The notes: a model not told the origin generated them from the sequence alone. 64,000 bases of DNA from Pseudomonas sp. A34-9 (GCF_029543085.1 NZ_CP119967.1:4304501-4368500); one strand, 5' to 3'; counted from the first letter of the stretch, positions 10,801 to 19,089 are shown. Made by a program: numbers and translations.

Positions 10801-13800
10801 ATGTTGATCTGATTGGCCACGCCGGTCTGCACCAACAGGTCGCCGAGGCCATAACCGACCGGCACGCTGGCGACATCAAGACCGAGATTAGTCAGGGCGC
10901 CGGTGTAGTTGAACAGGCGATACACACCAACGCCGAAACCGCCGGCATCGCTGACGTTGAGATTGCCGTCGAGGGTAAGGTTGCCGCCGACATTCATCAG
11001 CGACGCGGTCGACGGTGTGCCCAGTGCCACATCGACGTTGCTGCCGGCAGCGAGGGTCAGCGCGCTGGCGGACAGTTGGTTGCCCGACGACAACGCCAGA
11101 TGACCGCCACTGTTGACGTTGACGCTACCAATCGCCGAACCGGTGCCGGTGAGGGTACCGCCGGTGTTGACGTTGACCTGTGCACTGGCCAGCGAACCGC
11201 TGAGGTCGACGATACCGCCATTGATCGCGGTGTTGCCGGTGATGCCGTTGATCCCGGTGAGGTTCAAGGTGCCGGTACCGACTTTGACCAGGCCGCCGCT
11301 GCCGCTGAGATCGCCGTCAAACGTACTGGTGACATTGCCGCTGCCGACGGTGAGGGTGTTGCTGCCGGTCAGTTGCACACTGCCGCTGCCGGTCAGCGCG
11401 CCGAGGCTGGCGTCGCTGCCCAGATTCAGCCCGGCGCCGGCGCTGATGTTGACGCCGGAGGTGTTGCCCAGCGCATTGGTGTTGAGCGTGGTGACGCTGC
11501 CGGACACGATGTTCAGCGCACCGGTGAAGGTGTTGTTGCCGGCCAGAGTCAGATCCGACAGGCCGTTTTTGCTCAGGCTGCCGGCACCGTCGATGATGCC
11601 GTTCAAACTCAAATCGTTGTTGCCGGCGACGGTCAACCCGGCGTTCAGCGTGATTGCATTGCCGATGCCGAACGAGGCGCTGTTATCCAGAGTCGCCGCA
11701 CCGCCGACGATCAATCCGCCACTGCCCAGACCGTTGGCATTGCCCAAGGTCAGCGTGCCGGCGTTGAGCGTGGTGCCGCCGCTGAAGGTGTTGTTGCCAT
11801 TGACAGTCAGGTTAGCGGCGCCGTTTTTGATCAACTGGCCCGTGCCACTGGTGACGCCGCCGAGGGTCAGGTTCTGCGTACCGCCCACGGTCAGCGCGGC
11901 ATTCAGGGCGACATCGTTGTTGAGGCTGACCAGCGGCGAATTGCTGTCCAGCGTGGCGGCGCCCGCGACAGTCAGCGCACCGGAGCCCAGCGCCGAACTG
12001 TTGCCAACGGTCAGGGTGCCGGCATTCAGCGTGGTGCCGCCGAGGTAGGTGTTGGCGGCGTTGAGAATCAGATTGGCCGTGCCGTTTTTCACCAGACTGC
12101 CGGCGCCACTGACCAGACCGGTCAGCGTCATATCCGCCGTGCCGCCGATGTTCAAGGCACCGGCGAGTGCCACGGCATTGTTCAGGCTGACGGCCGTGTT
12201 GGCGTCCAGCGTGGTGTTGGCTGCCGCGTTCAACGTACCGGAACCCAGCGCGGTGTTGCTGCCGACGGTCAGTTTGCCGGTGTTCAGTGCGGTGTTGCCA
12301 AAATACGTGTTGGCGCCGTTGAGGGTCAGATCGGCAGCGCCGTTCTTGGTCAGTCCACCGATACCGGCGACTACGCCGCCCAAGGTCAGCGCGTTGCTGC
12401 CGCCCAAGGTCAGGGTGCCGCCGAGGTTGACGTTATTGGCCAGCGTCGCGGCGGTGCTGGCATCAAGGGTGGTGCCGTTCGAGGCGTTGAGTGTGCCGGT
12501 CCCGAGGGCGGTGCTGGAACCGACAATCAATGAACCGGCATTCAGCGCCGTGGTGCCGGTGTAGGTGTTGTTGCCGTTGAGAGTCAGGCTCGATGCGCCG
12601 GTCTTGATCAAGCCGTTGCCGCCGCTGATCACCCCGCCGAGGGTCAGCGCGTTGGCGCCGCCAGCGGTGAGGTTGGCGTTGAGAATCACGTTGTTGTTCA
12701 GCGTCACGGCCGAACTGCTGTTGAGCGTGCCCGCACCTTCCACCGACAAGGCGCCGGTGCCCAGTGCGGCGCCGTTACCGACCGTGAGGCTGCCGGCATT
12801 CAGCGTGGTGCCGCCGCTGTAGGTGTTGGTGCCGGTCAGGGTTAGATTGGCGGTGCCGTTTTTCACCAGTTGGCTGGCGCCGCTGATTACCCCGCCGAGG
12901 GTCAGCGCGTTGCTGCCGCCGATCGCCAGGCTGTTGTTGAGAATGACGGCGTTGTTCAGGGTTACCGCTGCATTGCTGTCGAGGGTAGCCACGCCACCGA
13001 CGGTGATGTTGCCACTGCCCAGTGCCGCGTTGGCGCCAGCGGTGATCGTACCGGCATTGAGCGCGATGGCACCGAGGAAGGTATTGGTGCCATTGAGTAT
13101 CAGGTTGGCCGCGCCGTTTTTGGTCAGCCCGCCACTGCCGCTGACAATTCCGCCCAGGGTCAGGTTGGCGCTGCCGCCGACAGTCAGGTTACCGCCGAGG
13201 GACACTGCGTTGCTCAGTGCAACCGCGGTGCTGGCGTCGAGGGTGGTGCCTGCCGCCGTGGTCAAGGCACCCGTCCCCAACGCGGTGTTGGAACCGACAA
13301 TCAGCGTACCTGCGTTGAGCGCGGTACCGCCGGAGAAGGTGTTGTTGCCGCTGAGGCTGAGGTTGGCGGTGCCATTCTTGATCAGGTTACCGGCGCCGCT
13401 GACGACGCCGCTCAAGCCCAATGCCTGCGTGCCGCCGAGGGTTAACCCCCCGGTCACTGCGATGGCATTGGCCAAGGTTACCGCCGCCGTCGCATCCAGT
13501 GTGGTTCCGGCGGCGGTACTCAGTGCGCCGGTACCCAGCGCGGTATTGCTGCCCACCAAAAGGCTGCCGGCATTGAGCAACGTGTTGCCGCTGTTGCTGT
13601 TGTTGCCAGTCAGGGTCAGGCTGGCACTGCCGCTTTTGGTAATGCCGCCGGTGCCGCTCAACACGCCACCGAGTGTCAGGGCATTGCTGCCAAGCACATT
13701 GAGCGCGCCAGTCATCGCGATGTTGTTGGCGAGGGTGACGCTGGTGGTGCTGTCCAGGCTGGTGCCGGCGGCGGTATTCAGCGCGCCGCTGCCCAGCGAA

Positions 13801-15377
13801 TTGTTGTTGGTCACCAGCAGGCTGCCGGCGCTCAGGGTGGTGGTGCCGGTGAAACCCGTGTTCGCGCCGCTGACGGTCAGGCTGCCGCTGCCGGTTTTGG
13901 TCAGGCCACTGCTGCCGCTGATCAAACCGCCGAGGGTCAGTGCGCCCGTGCCGCCGGCCGTCAAGGTGCCGCCGAGGCTGATGGCGTTGGCCAGGCTGAT
14001 GGTGCCCGGCGCGCTTAGCGTCGTCGCGCCGGTCACGTTGAGGGTGCCGGTACTGAACGCCTGATTGTTGCTCACCTGCACCGTGCCGCCATTGAGCGTG
14101 GTGTTGCCCAGATAGGTGTTGGCGGCACTGAGGTTAAGCTGGCCGGTACCGGCCTTGGTAAAACCGCCGCTGCCGGAAATCACCCCGCTCAGGGTGGTGG
14201 CATTAGTGCCTTGCACCGTGACGCCGCCAGCGCCGAGGGAAATCAGGTTGGCGATGTTCAACCCGGCATTGCTGGCCTGCAGAATCCCGCCGTTGGACGT
14301 GAGCACGCCGCTGCCGAACGTGGCGTTGTTGTTGAACTGGGCGATACCGCCATTGAGCGTGGTCGCGCCGCTGACCAGTGGCCCCTGCAAGGTCCAGGTG
14401 CCGCTGTTGAGGGTCAGGTTGTTGAAGTTGACGTAGGTGGCGCTCGACGCCGTGCCAGCCCCGGTGATACCACCGCCGACGCCGCTGGGGTTTTGCAGGA
14501 TCAGGCTGTTGGTACCGCCCGCGCCGCCATCGACCGTACCGGTCGGGGCGAATGTCAGGTTGATGCCGATCAGTCCGCCGAGGCCGACGCTGACCTGCAC
14601 GCCGTCACCGACCTGCACCGAAGAACCGGTCACCGCCGTGAAGGTGTTGGTGCTCGCTGCGCCCATCGACACACCGCCGGTAATCGCACCGGCGTTGGTG
14701 AAGGTGTTGCCTGCCGCCGACGTTTCGAACGCGATCCGGCCGTTGATCACACCGGTGCTGCTGTTGGTCATGTTGACCTGCGAGCCGCCGTAGACGCCGA
14801 CTACCGGGGTATCGGCCAAGGTGATGCCACCCACGGAAAGCCCGGTTGAGGTAATGGTGCCGTTGTTGGTGATGCTGGTGGTGCCGGCTGCGGCATTGTT
14901 TACCGCAATGCCGAGACCATCGACGCTGGTCAGATTAAGCCCGAGCAACATGCCCGTACCACGAATAATCCCGCTGGCGTTGTTGAGCACACTGACCGTG
15001 CTCGTCGCACCGGTGCCAATGAATGCACCACCGCTCAACACTGAGACCAGGCCGAGCAGCGCCGGGTCGATAGTCCCGGAGTTGTTCAGGGAGATGTTCA
15101 CCCCGGTCAGGTCCACCACATGGCCGCCGAGGGTCGCGTTCATCTGTGCGCCGCTGTTGACGTTGACCGTCAGGCCGTTGGTGGCACTGGAGAAATTGTT
15201 CAGAAACAGCGGCAGCGACGGCACACCGGTACAGGTCACTGTCGATCCTGCCGTGGAGCACGTGGCATAGGCAGGCGTGCTGATCCCGCCGAACAACAGC
15301 CCGGCAACGCTCAGATGCACAGCAAGGGAAAGTGGGGAAAAACGCGATACGAGGGCTACTGCAAACCTTGCTTCCAC
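4857..15377 (-). CDS. Giant autotransporter adhesin with PATR beta-strand repeats
   Basis: A 3506-residue type Va autotransporter. GTG start at 15377 with AAGGAG six bases upstream. The signal peptide ends near AYA (about residue 38), followed by a Cys pair (TCSTAGSTVTCTG). The passenger is built of PATR-type repeats with a core like NTYSGGTTLNAGSL...GSNTALGTGAL; I count about 24 by eye. They fall in four blocks, of about 12, 6, 4 and 2, separated by three similar linkers containing YWDG/FWDG/FWNG, NWTD and TVTVNG...FTGMQF (linkers near residues 1535, 2260 and 2780). The beta-barrel domain occupies about residues 3236-3506 and ends ISFSLGF. A passenger-barrel junction with LSGEIHASTAS precedes it. 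No protease or lipase motif is seen, so adhesion or aggregation is the likely role. It has its own terminator and no operon partner. Confidence 0.95.
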   Translation of the reverse strand: MEARFAVALVSRFSPLSLAVHLSVAGLLFGGISTPAYATCSTAGSTVTCTGVPSLPLFLNNFSSATNGLTVNVNSGAQMNATLGGHVVDLTGVNISLNNSGTIDPALLGLVSVLSGGAFIGTGATSTVSVLNNASGIIRGTGMLLGLNLTSVDGLGIAVNNAAAGTTSITNNGTITSTGLSVGGITLADTPVVGVYGGSQVNMTNSSTGVINGRIAFETSAAGNTFTNAGAITGGVSMGAASTNTFTAVTGSSVQVGDGVQVSVGLGGLIGINLTFAPTGTVDGGAGGTNSLILQNPSGVGGGITGAGTASSATYVNFNNLTLNSGTWTLQGPLVSGATTLNGGIAQFNNNATFGSGVLTSNGGILQASNAGLNIANLISLGAGGVTVQGTNATTLSGVISGSGGFTKAGTGQLNLSAANTYLGNTTLNGGTVQVSNNQAFSTGTLNVTGATTLSAPGTISLANAISLGGTLTAGGTGALTLGGLISGSSGLTKTGSGSLTVSGANTGFTGTTTLSAGSLLVTNNNSLGSGALNTAAGTSLDSTTSVTLANNIAMTGALNVLGSNALTLGGVLSGTGGITKSGSASLTLTGNNSNSGNTLLNAGSLLVGSNTALGTGALSTAAGTTLDATAAVTLANAIAVTGGLTLGGTQALGLSGVVSGAGNLIKNGTANLSLSGNNTFSGGTALNAGTLIVGSNTALGTGALTTAAGTTLDASTAVALSNAVSLGGNLTVGGSANLTLGGIVSGSGGLTKNGAANLILNGTNTFLGAIALNAGTITAGANAALGSGNITVGGVATLDSNAAVTLNNAVILNNSLAIGGSNALTLGGVISGASQLVKNGTANLTLTGTNTYSGGTTLNAGSLTVGNGAALGTGALSVEGAGTLNSSSAVTLNNNVILNANLTAGGANALTLGGVISGGNGLIKTGASSLTLNGNNTYTGTTALNAGSLIVGSSTALGTGTLNASNGTTLDASTAATLANNVNLGGTLTLGGSNALTLGGVVAGIGGLTKNGAADLTLNGANTYFGNTALNTGKLTVGSNTALGSGTLNAAANTTLDANTAVSLNNAVALAGALNIGGTADMTLTGLVSGAGSLVKNGTANLILNAANTYLGGTTLNAGTLTVGNSSALGSGALTVAGAATLDSNSPLVSLNNDVALNAALTVGGTQNLTLGGVTSGTGQLIKNGAANLTVNGNNTFSGGTTLNAGTLTLGNANGLGSGGLIVGGAATLDNSASFGIGNAITLNAGLTVAGNNDLSLNGIIDGAGSLSKNGLSDLTLAGNNTFTGALNIVSGSVTTLNTNALGNTSGVNISAGAGLNLGSDASLGALTGSGSVQLTGSNTLTVGSGNVTSTFDGDLSGSGGLVKVGTGTLNLTGINGITGNTAINGGIVDLSGSLASAQVNVNTGGTLTGTGSAIGSVNVNSGGHLALSSGNQLSASALTLAAGSNVDVALGTPSTASLMNVGGNLTLDGNLNVSDAGGFGVGVYRLFNYTGALTNLGLDVASVPVGYGLGDLLVQTGVANQINIQVSAPNVNIRYWDGSQTIANGVVDGGSGTWNAVGTNWTDANGLVNQPWAGDFAVFQGTAGTVTVNGTQAFTGMQFLTDGYNVVNGAAGQLTAVNGTGGTAALRVDPGVTATINANINGSGILNKLDAGTLVLGGANAYTGGTQLDGGKIIVGSNTALGTGTLTANAGTQLDSNAAVTLANAATLNGNLTVVGSNALTLNGVIGGTGGLIKNGAANLTLGGNNAFLGPVALNAGGLILASNSALGSATLNAAGGTTLDASTAVSVNNAVNLAGNLGIGGTADLTLAGTVNGAGSLSKNGAGNLTLSGNNNFLGGTTLNAGTLTAGSNSALGLGNLTVAGASALDSNSALSLGNNVVLNANLSNTGSNNLTLAGVVSGAAGLIKNGASNLTLNGINTYSGGTTLNAGTLTLGTGGSLGSGALTVAGAATLDNSAPLVLANNLNVNANLALAGNNNLTLGGIIAGAGTLTKNGLSDVTLSGSNTFSGTFDVASGSLTTLSGGALGNNATVNLAAGAALNLGASGSLASLTGNGTALIGTGNTLSLGGNNVSSTFAGILSGDGGLSKLGTGTLILSGISDLTGDTNVNAGTLQVNGSLASGNVLVNSGGTLGGSGTLTGAVTVADGGHLAGVTGSTLSVDSLVFSGNSNFDVGLGTPVSGGNALVSVGGNLTLDGTLNVSDIGGFGSGVYRLINYTGGLTDNGMLIGAVPGSVTPGDLTLQTALANQINLLVTAPGVTVQFWDGNQLVANGSVDGGSGTWGTGTTNWTDVNGTTNQAWTNNFAVFQGAAGTVTVNGAQTITGMQFVTDGYSLVNGTAGALNLVNGSLGNATVRVDPNATATLGVALNGSGTLGKYDSGTLVLNAANGYTGGTALNGGKIVVGNNAALGTGVLTAANGTALDSNAAVSLSNDVLLNGGLTVAGSNTLTLNGVVSGSGSLIKAGASSLTLNGSNTYSGGTQLAGGSLILGNNSAISSGALNVTGNGTLDSTSALQLANAINLGGQLTLAGNQNTTLIGAVTGAGSLVKNGSGDLVLSGANTYSGGTTLNGGTTRGDTSSLQGAIVNNATLTFEQNADGSYTGNLTGAGTLNKTGNGQLLLTGNNTFTGNTSVQAGNLIVNGALNSANVNVASGAGIGGGGQLGGAVQLASGATLAGGGTATPLSVGSLALSSGTNLDFSLGAATSSNTVVNVAGNLTLDGTLNISNAGGFGTGVYQLFRYGGSLTDNGLVYGSLPVSAANLTLQTAIANQINLLVQGTPGEVQFWNGGTTNPDGSIGGGSGVWGPGTNWTDPSGTQALAANGQFAVFGGQAGTVTVQGNQNFTGLQFLSGGYSLVPGAGGTLTPVNGADGSLAPVRVNAGASAEISTPLVGTGGIEKLDSGTLVLSGANTYSGGTTVSGGTLIGNTTSLQGNILDNATLVFQQNANGQFNGILSGLGAMAKRGSGTLLLTGDNPFSGTVSVDQGVLQVGSRAARASLGAQVTVANGAGLSGNGSVGSVINHGVVASGADAGTLSVAGNLTNASDGVLALTVSSPTATPLAVGGTATLGGGLQVNSLAPFTGNTTYSLITAGGGVNGTFSAADLPQYAFLDSALVYDANAVNLVVNRNGNSFADVAATGNQFRTATALSNNGPAGAALQSQIVNLSVAGARNAFDSLSGEIHASTASAILEDSRYVRDAVNDRMRQPACSAADDPRRALAPSDNQLSSNGCHGEMVGWARALGAWGESDGDSNAAKLDRNLSGFMLGTDKQLDDQWRVGMAAGYTRSDLDAHDRRSDATVESYHLAAYLNSQFDALAVRLGAAYSWHDIETKRNVSVGSYNDRLKANYDARSAQVFGEVGYTIDAAGIALEPFAGLAYVNYDTDKAREKGGVGRLEADADQDITFSTLGVRAGKVITLANGGQFTPRAAIGWRHAFGDTKPDADLTFIDGGASFSTQGVPIAKDSAIVEAGVDFQISPTGKLGVGYSGQLSNDSNDHAMTISFSLGF

Positions 15378-15607
15378 GGGCTACTCCTTGTCGTGGCCAA
15401 TTTCTTCCTTGAAGGCGTGCAAAGCCGTGCTTATTCCACACGCGACTCAAGACTGCGACGGTCATCACAAAACCGTTGATTGGGGACAAAGCTAGTAGAC
15501 GCCCCGCGATGGGGCACTGATTAAATGGTGTTAATACTTTAAGACTAGGCCCTTCTAAACCGGGGCTTTCAGCCAATAAACACAAGGCTTTGAACACGCC
15601 ACAGGCC

Positions 15608-15695
15608 CCTGTAGGAGCTGCGGCACGCTGCGATCCTTTGATCTTTATCTTTAAAGCAAAATCAAAAGATCGCAGCGTGCCGCAGCTCCTACAGG
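15608..15695. repeat. REP/REPIN pair (CTGTAGGAGCTGCGGCACGCTGCGATC variant)
   Basis: Inverted pair with arms CCTGTAGGAGCTGCGGCACG and its complement. Compared with the commoner arm, CCGAAGG is replaced by GGCACG in both arms, so the hairpin is kept by compensating changes. Confidence 0.9.
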
Positions 15696-15714
15696 TGTAC
15701 TTGGTACGGCTTGT

Positions 15715-15726
15715 GCAAACGTTTGC
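15715..15726. promoter_or_regulatory. LacI-family-type operator palindrome upstream of tsx
   Basis: A perfect 12-bp palindrome GCAAACGTTTGC lies 94 bases before the tsx start. This is the core of LacI-family operators (PurR-, RbsR- and CytR-like regulators bind GCAAACGTTTGC-like sites). It sits between the REP pair and the nucleoside genes, so a nucleoside- or purine-responsive repressor is the natural candidate. No such regulator gene is in the window. Confidence 0.65.
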
Positions 15727-15808
15727 GAACCGTCAATCCCGGCATTTTCCCGACAAACCCCTATAGGTCCGCAGAATCCGGGCCTCGATCCGCAAAAAAG
15801 GACTTTGA

Positions 15809-16768
15809 ATGCACTCCGCTTCTTCGCTTCGCGCCCCGTTTGCGCGCACGTTTGCTGTTTCCCTGCTACTGACCGGCGTTACCGGACTTCTCAGCCACAA
15901 CGCTGTGGCGCAACCGGCAACCAAAGAAGAATCCGCCCAGGGCGAAGCCCTCAGCCCCGAAGCCAGCCCGCCGAAAAAAGGTGCGTACCTGTCGGACTGG
16001 TACAACCAGGACCTGATGCTGATCGGCAGCAAAGACATCAGCTTCGGCCCGCAACCGGCCGATGACATCTACCTGGAGTACGAGTACTTCGGCCGCAAAG
16101 GCCCGTTCGAACTCTACGGCTACATCGACATTCCGAAGATCTTCAACATCGGCAACAGCCACGACAAAGGCGTATGGGATCACGGCTCGCCGGTGTTCAT
16201 GGAACACGAACCGCGCATCTCCATCGACTACCTCGCCGGCCGCAGTCTGGCCATCGGCCCGTTCAAGGAATGGTATGTAGCGTTCGACTGGATCTACGAT
16301 CACGGCAGCCGCAAAGAGAATCGCGCCAACACCCTCTACAGCGGTTTTGGCACCGACATCGACACCCATTCGCGGGTCAATCTGTCGGCCAACCTGTACG
16401 GTCGCTATCAATGGGAAAACTACGGCGCCAGCAACGAATATTCCTGGGACGGCTATCGCGCGCAGCTGAAGTACATCGTGCCCATCGACAAATTCAGCAA
16501 CGGCGCGTCGCTGACTTACATCGGTTTTACCAACTTCGATTTCGGCTCGGACATCCACAAGGACAACCCGGCGCGCACCGCCAACGCGACGGTGGCAACC
16601 AACGTCTTGCTCTACTCCTTCACCCACTTGCGCTTCACTTTGGTCGGCCGTTACTTCCACAACGGCGGCAACTGGGAAGACGGCAGCGAGCTGAATTTTG
16701 GCGATGGCAATTTCCGCGCGCGTTCCAACGGCTGGGGTTACTACGCCGGCGTCGGTTATCAGTTCTGA
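15809..16768 (+). CDS. tsx: Tsx-family nucleoside-specific outer membrane channel
   Basis: A 319-residue outer-membrane barrel with a signal peptide ending near NAVAQ (about residue 35). The family stretch SDWYNQDLMLIGSKDISFGP is followed by YLEYEYFGRKGPFELYGYIDIPK, typical of Tsx channels, and the protein ends YYAGVGYQF with a C-terminal Phe for barrel assembly. Tsx lets nucleosides diffuse across the outer membrane. The gene precedes a NUP-type nucleosidase by 15 bases with a good Shine-Dalgarno between, so the two form an operon for nucleoside uptake and cleavage. A LacI-type palindrome lies upstream. An acidic Ala/Pro-rich segment follows the signal peptide. Confidence 0.92.
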   Translation: MHSASSLRAPFARTFAVSLLLTGVTGLLSHNAVAQPATKEESAQGEALSPEASPPKKGAYLSDWYNQDLMLIGSKDISFGPQPADDIYLEYEYFGRKGPFELYGYIDIPKIFNIGNSHDKGVWDHGSPVFMEHEPRISIDYLAGRSLAIGPFKEWYVAFDWIYDHGSRKENRANTLYSGFGTDIDTHSRVNLSANLYGRYQWENYGASNEYSWDGYRAQLKYIVPIDKFSNGASLTYIGFTNFDFGSDIHKDNPARTANATVATNVLLYSFTHLRFTLVGRYFHNGGNWEDGSELNFGDGNFRARSNGWGYYAGVGYQF

Positions 16769-16783
16769 TTCGAGGAGTTTTTC

Positions 16784-17806
16784 ATGCCAGCAATGATGCG
16801 TTTGACCCTGGCCGGCGCGGCCCTGCTCTCTTCCACCGCGTGGGCTGCCGAGGCACCGATCCAACCGAAAGTCGTGCTGATCACCATGTTCGCCCCCGAG
16901 GCGCAACACTGGATTGATCGCCTGGAACTGAAGCAGGAAATCCGCGTACCGGGCCTGTCCGCCGAGTACCCGAGCATCCGCTGCAACGCGCAGCAGGTGT
17001 GCCTGCTGACCACCGGCATGGGCCAGACCAACGCTGCCGCTTCGACATTGGCGTTGGCGCTGTCGCCGAAATTCGACCTGCGTAAAAGCTACTTCCTGAT
17101 CGCCGGCATTGCCGGGATCAGCCCGAAACACGGGACCATCGGCACCGCCGCGTGGGCGCATTATCTGGTGGAATTCGGCACGCAATGGGAGATCGATTCG
17201 CGCGATGCGCCATCAAGCTGGCCGACCGGGTATCTGGGCATCAACACCAAGGGGCCAAACGAAAAACCGCCGCTGGACTACAAGACCGAAGTCTTTGAAC
17301 TCAACCCGAAGTTGCAGGCCAAGGCCTTCGCCCTGAGCCACAAGGTCGAACTGAGCGAGAGCAAGGAATCGGCAGCGTGGCGCCTGAAATATCCTTCGGC
17401 ACCGGCCAATCAGCCACCGGTGGTCACTCGCTGCGACACGTTAGCGGGCAACACCTGGTTCTCCGGCACGCGTCTGAGCGAACGGGCCGAGGTCTGGACC
17501 CGATTGCTGACCGACAACAAGGGTGAATACTGCACGACGCAGCAGGAAGACAACTCGACCTATGAGGCCCTGCTGCGCGCCAGTCGCGAAGGTCTGGTCG
17601 ATGTGCAACGCCTGGCCGTGGTGCGCGCCGGCTCCGATTTCGACCGTCCTGAACCGGGCGGCAGTGAAGTGGACAACCTGCTCAAGTACGCCGATCAGGG
17701 CGGTTTCGTGCCGGCGCTGGAGAACCTGTATCGCGCGGGCAATCCGCTGGTGCAGGACATCCTGAAAAACTGGTCGGCATGGGAAAACGACGTCCCGCAA
17801 TCCTGA
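16784..17806 (+). CDS. NUP-family purine nucleoside permease / nucleosidase, periplasmic
   Basis: A 340-residue NUP-family protein (first named from Candida albicans purine nucleoside permease, later shown to be linked to nucleoside cleavage). A signal peptide ends AWAAEAP (about residue 23). The core has KVVLITMFAPEAQHW, LLTTGMGQTNAA and IAGIAGISPKHGTIG, resembling the nucleoside phosphorylase fold, and a late VVRAGSDFDRP stretch. GAGGAG lies six bases before the ATG. Exported and cotranscribed with tsx, it probably splits nucleosides in the periplasm so that bases or ribose can be imported; this is inferred from context. A transporter function is unlikely because no membrane helices are visible beyond the signal peptide. 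Confidence 0.85.
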   Translation: MPAMMRLTLAGAALLSSTAWAAEAPIQPKVVLITMFAPEAQHWIDRLELKQEIRVPGLSAEYPSIRCNAQQVCLLTTGMGQTNAAASTLALALSPKFDLRKSYFLIAGIAGISPKHGTIGTAAWAHYLVEFGTQWEIDSRDAPSSWPTGYLGINTKGPNEKPPLDYKTEVFELNPKLQAKAFALSHKVELSESKESAAWRLKYPSAPANQPPVVTRCDTLAGNTWFSGTRLSERAEVWTRLLTDNKGEYCTTQQEDNSTYEALLRASREGLVDVQRLAVVRAGSDFDRPEPGGSEVDNLLKYADQGGFVPALENLYRAGNPLVQDILKNWSAWENDVPQS

Positions 17807-17822
17807 GCCCAACACAAATCAA

Positions 17823-17913
17823 CTGTAGGAGTGAGCCTGCTCGCGATAGCGGTGTGTCAGTTTAATCATGAGTGACTGACACACCGCTATCGCGAGCAGG
17901 CTCACTCCTACAG
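17823..17913. repeat. REP/REPIN pair (GTAGGAGTGAGCCTGCTCGCGATAGCGGTG variant)
   Basis: A nearly perfect 91-bp palindrome; arms of about 38 bases (CTGTAGGAGTGAGCCTGCTC GCGATAGCGGTGTGTCAG) flank a 15-base centre. It lies between the convergent nucleosidase and MDR oxidoreductase genes and could act as a bidirectional transcription stop. Confidence 0.92.
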
Positions 17914-17928
17914 GGGTTTTGCGGAGGG

Positions 17929-18885
17929 TCAGGGGATGAGGATGACCTTGTCACCGCTGCCCTGATTCACATCGGCGTAGCGCGCAAGCCCCTCAGCCAA
18001 CGGTGCCTCGACCAACCCTTGCGGCAACGGCAACAACCCTTCATCAAAGAACCGCCCGAACTGCTCGAGCATCGCCGCACAGGCTTCAACGCCATACAAC
18101 AATGAATTGATCCCGACCACCGAACCGCCCTTGCGATACAAGGCCAGTGCCGGCAATTGCACATGCCCGTCCACCGGTGCCGCGATGATCGCGATCCGGC
18201 CGAAAGTGGCCAATGCCGCCACCGACGCCGGCAACCAGAAACCGGTGGTGTCGAAGATCACATCGGCACCGCCGCGATACACCGCGTTGACCTGCGCGCC
18301 GAGGTCTTCGGGCTTATCCAGTTGAATCGTCTGATAACCCTGCGCTTGCAGCTCCGCCACCTGCTCAGGGCGCCGCGCCGCTGCCAGCAACTGCGCGCCA
18401 CGCACCTTCGCCAGCGCCAATGCTGCGGTGGCCACCGCTCCGCCGCCGATCACCAGCAAACGTGTGTCGGCCGTCACCAGACTGCGTTCCAGCGCATCCC
18501 ACGCCGTGGTGTACGGCACGCCGAGGCTGGCGGCCTGGGTGAAACTCAGGTGCGACGGTTTGTGCGCCACGCCGTTGGCTGGCAGTTTGACGAATTGCGC
18601 ATGAGTACCGTCGGCGAAAAAGCCCAGCTCACGGCCGGTGCCCCAGACTTCCTGACCGATCAACGCTTGCGGACCTTCGACGACGACACCCGCAAAATCG
18701 CGACCGGGAATCCGTGGCAGCGTGGTGTAGGGAAAACGTCCAAGCACGTTCTTCACGTCGCTGGGGTTCAGGCCGGCAGCCTTGATCTGCACAAGTACTT
18801 CGTTCGCGCCTGGAACGGGAGTCGCCACGTCAACGAAGCGCAGGGAAGACAGGTCGCCGGTTTTATCGAATTGCAGTGCTTTCAT
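17929..18885 (-). CDS. Zinc-less medium-chain dehydrogenase/reductase (quinone oxidoreductase-like)
   Basis: A 318-residue MDR protein. The N-terminal GroES-like domain has AAGLNPSDVKNVLGRFP and PRIPGRDFAGVV, where the usual zinc-binding Cys/His of alcohol dehydrogenases is absent. The Rossmann domain shows LLVIGGGAVATAALALAK near residue 140, with GGGAVA in place of the strict GxGxxG. Such enzymes use NADPH to reduce quinones or enones; the substrate is unknown. Start chosen at ATG 18885 (MKALQFD); a GTG lies four codons upstream. It follows the XapX gene on the same strand by about 30 bases, likely one transcript. Confidence 0.88.
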   Translation of the reverse strand: MKALQFDKTGDLSSLRFVDVATPVPGANEVLVQIKAAGLNPSDVKNVLGRFPYTTLPRIPGRDFAGVVVEGPQALIGQEVWGTGRELGFFADGTHAQFVKLPANGVAHKPSHLSFTQAASLGVPYTTAWDALERSLVTADTRLLVIGGGAVATAALALAKVRGAQLLAAARRPEQVAELQAQGYQTIQLDKPEDLGAQVNAVYRGGADVIFDTTGFWLPASVAALATFGRIAIIAAPVDGHVQLPALALYRKGGSVVGINSLLYGVEACAAMLEQFGRFFDEGLLPLPQGLVEAPLAEGLARYADVNQGSGDKVILIP

Positions 18886-18915
18886 GGGGACATCCACCGA
18901 AGGAAAAGAGGAAAT

Positions 18916-19089
18916 TCAGGACAACCAACCCGCAACCAGCTGTCGGCCCATCGGCCACAACTGCTCGCCGGCCAACATGCCGAGCAAACCGACCAGCGCG
19001 ATGGCCGGTGGCGCCGGAGAACGGAAGTCGAGCGCGCCATACAACAGGCCGACGCCGAGGCCGATGGCCAGTGAAATCAGGTAGTTCAT
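18916..19089 (-). CDS. XapX domain small membrane protein
   Basis: A 57-residue protein reading MNYLISLAIGLGVGLLYG, with two hydrophobic segments (about 3-18 and 29-41) and the family sequence DFRSPAPPAIALVGLLGMLAGE. XapX proteins are small membrane proteins of unknown biochemical role, often found near xanthosine or oxidoreductase genes. Short for most gene finders but clearly coding by family match. It lies directly upstream of the MDR oxidoreductase and downstream of the AraC regulator, with a REP pair between it and the regulator. Confidence 0.85.
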   Translation of the reverse strand: MNYLISLAIGLGVGLLYGALDFRSPAPPAIALVGLLGMLAGEQLWPMGRQLVAGWLS

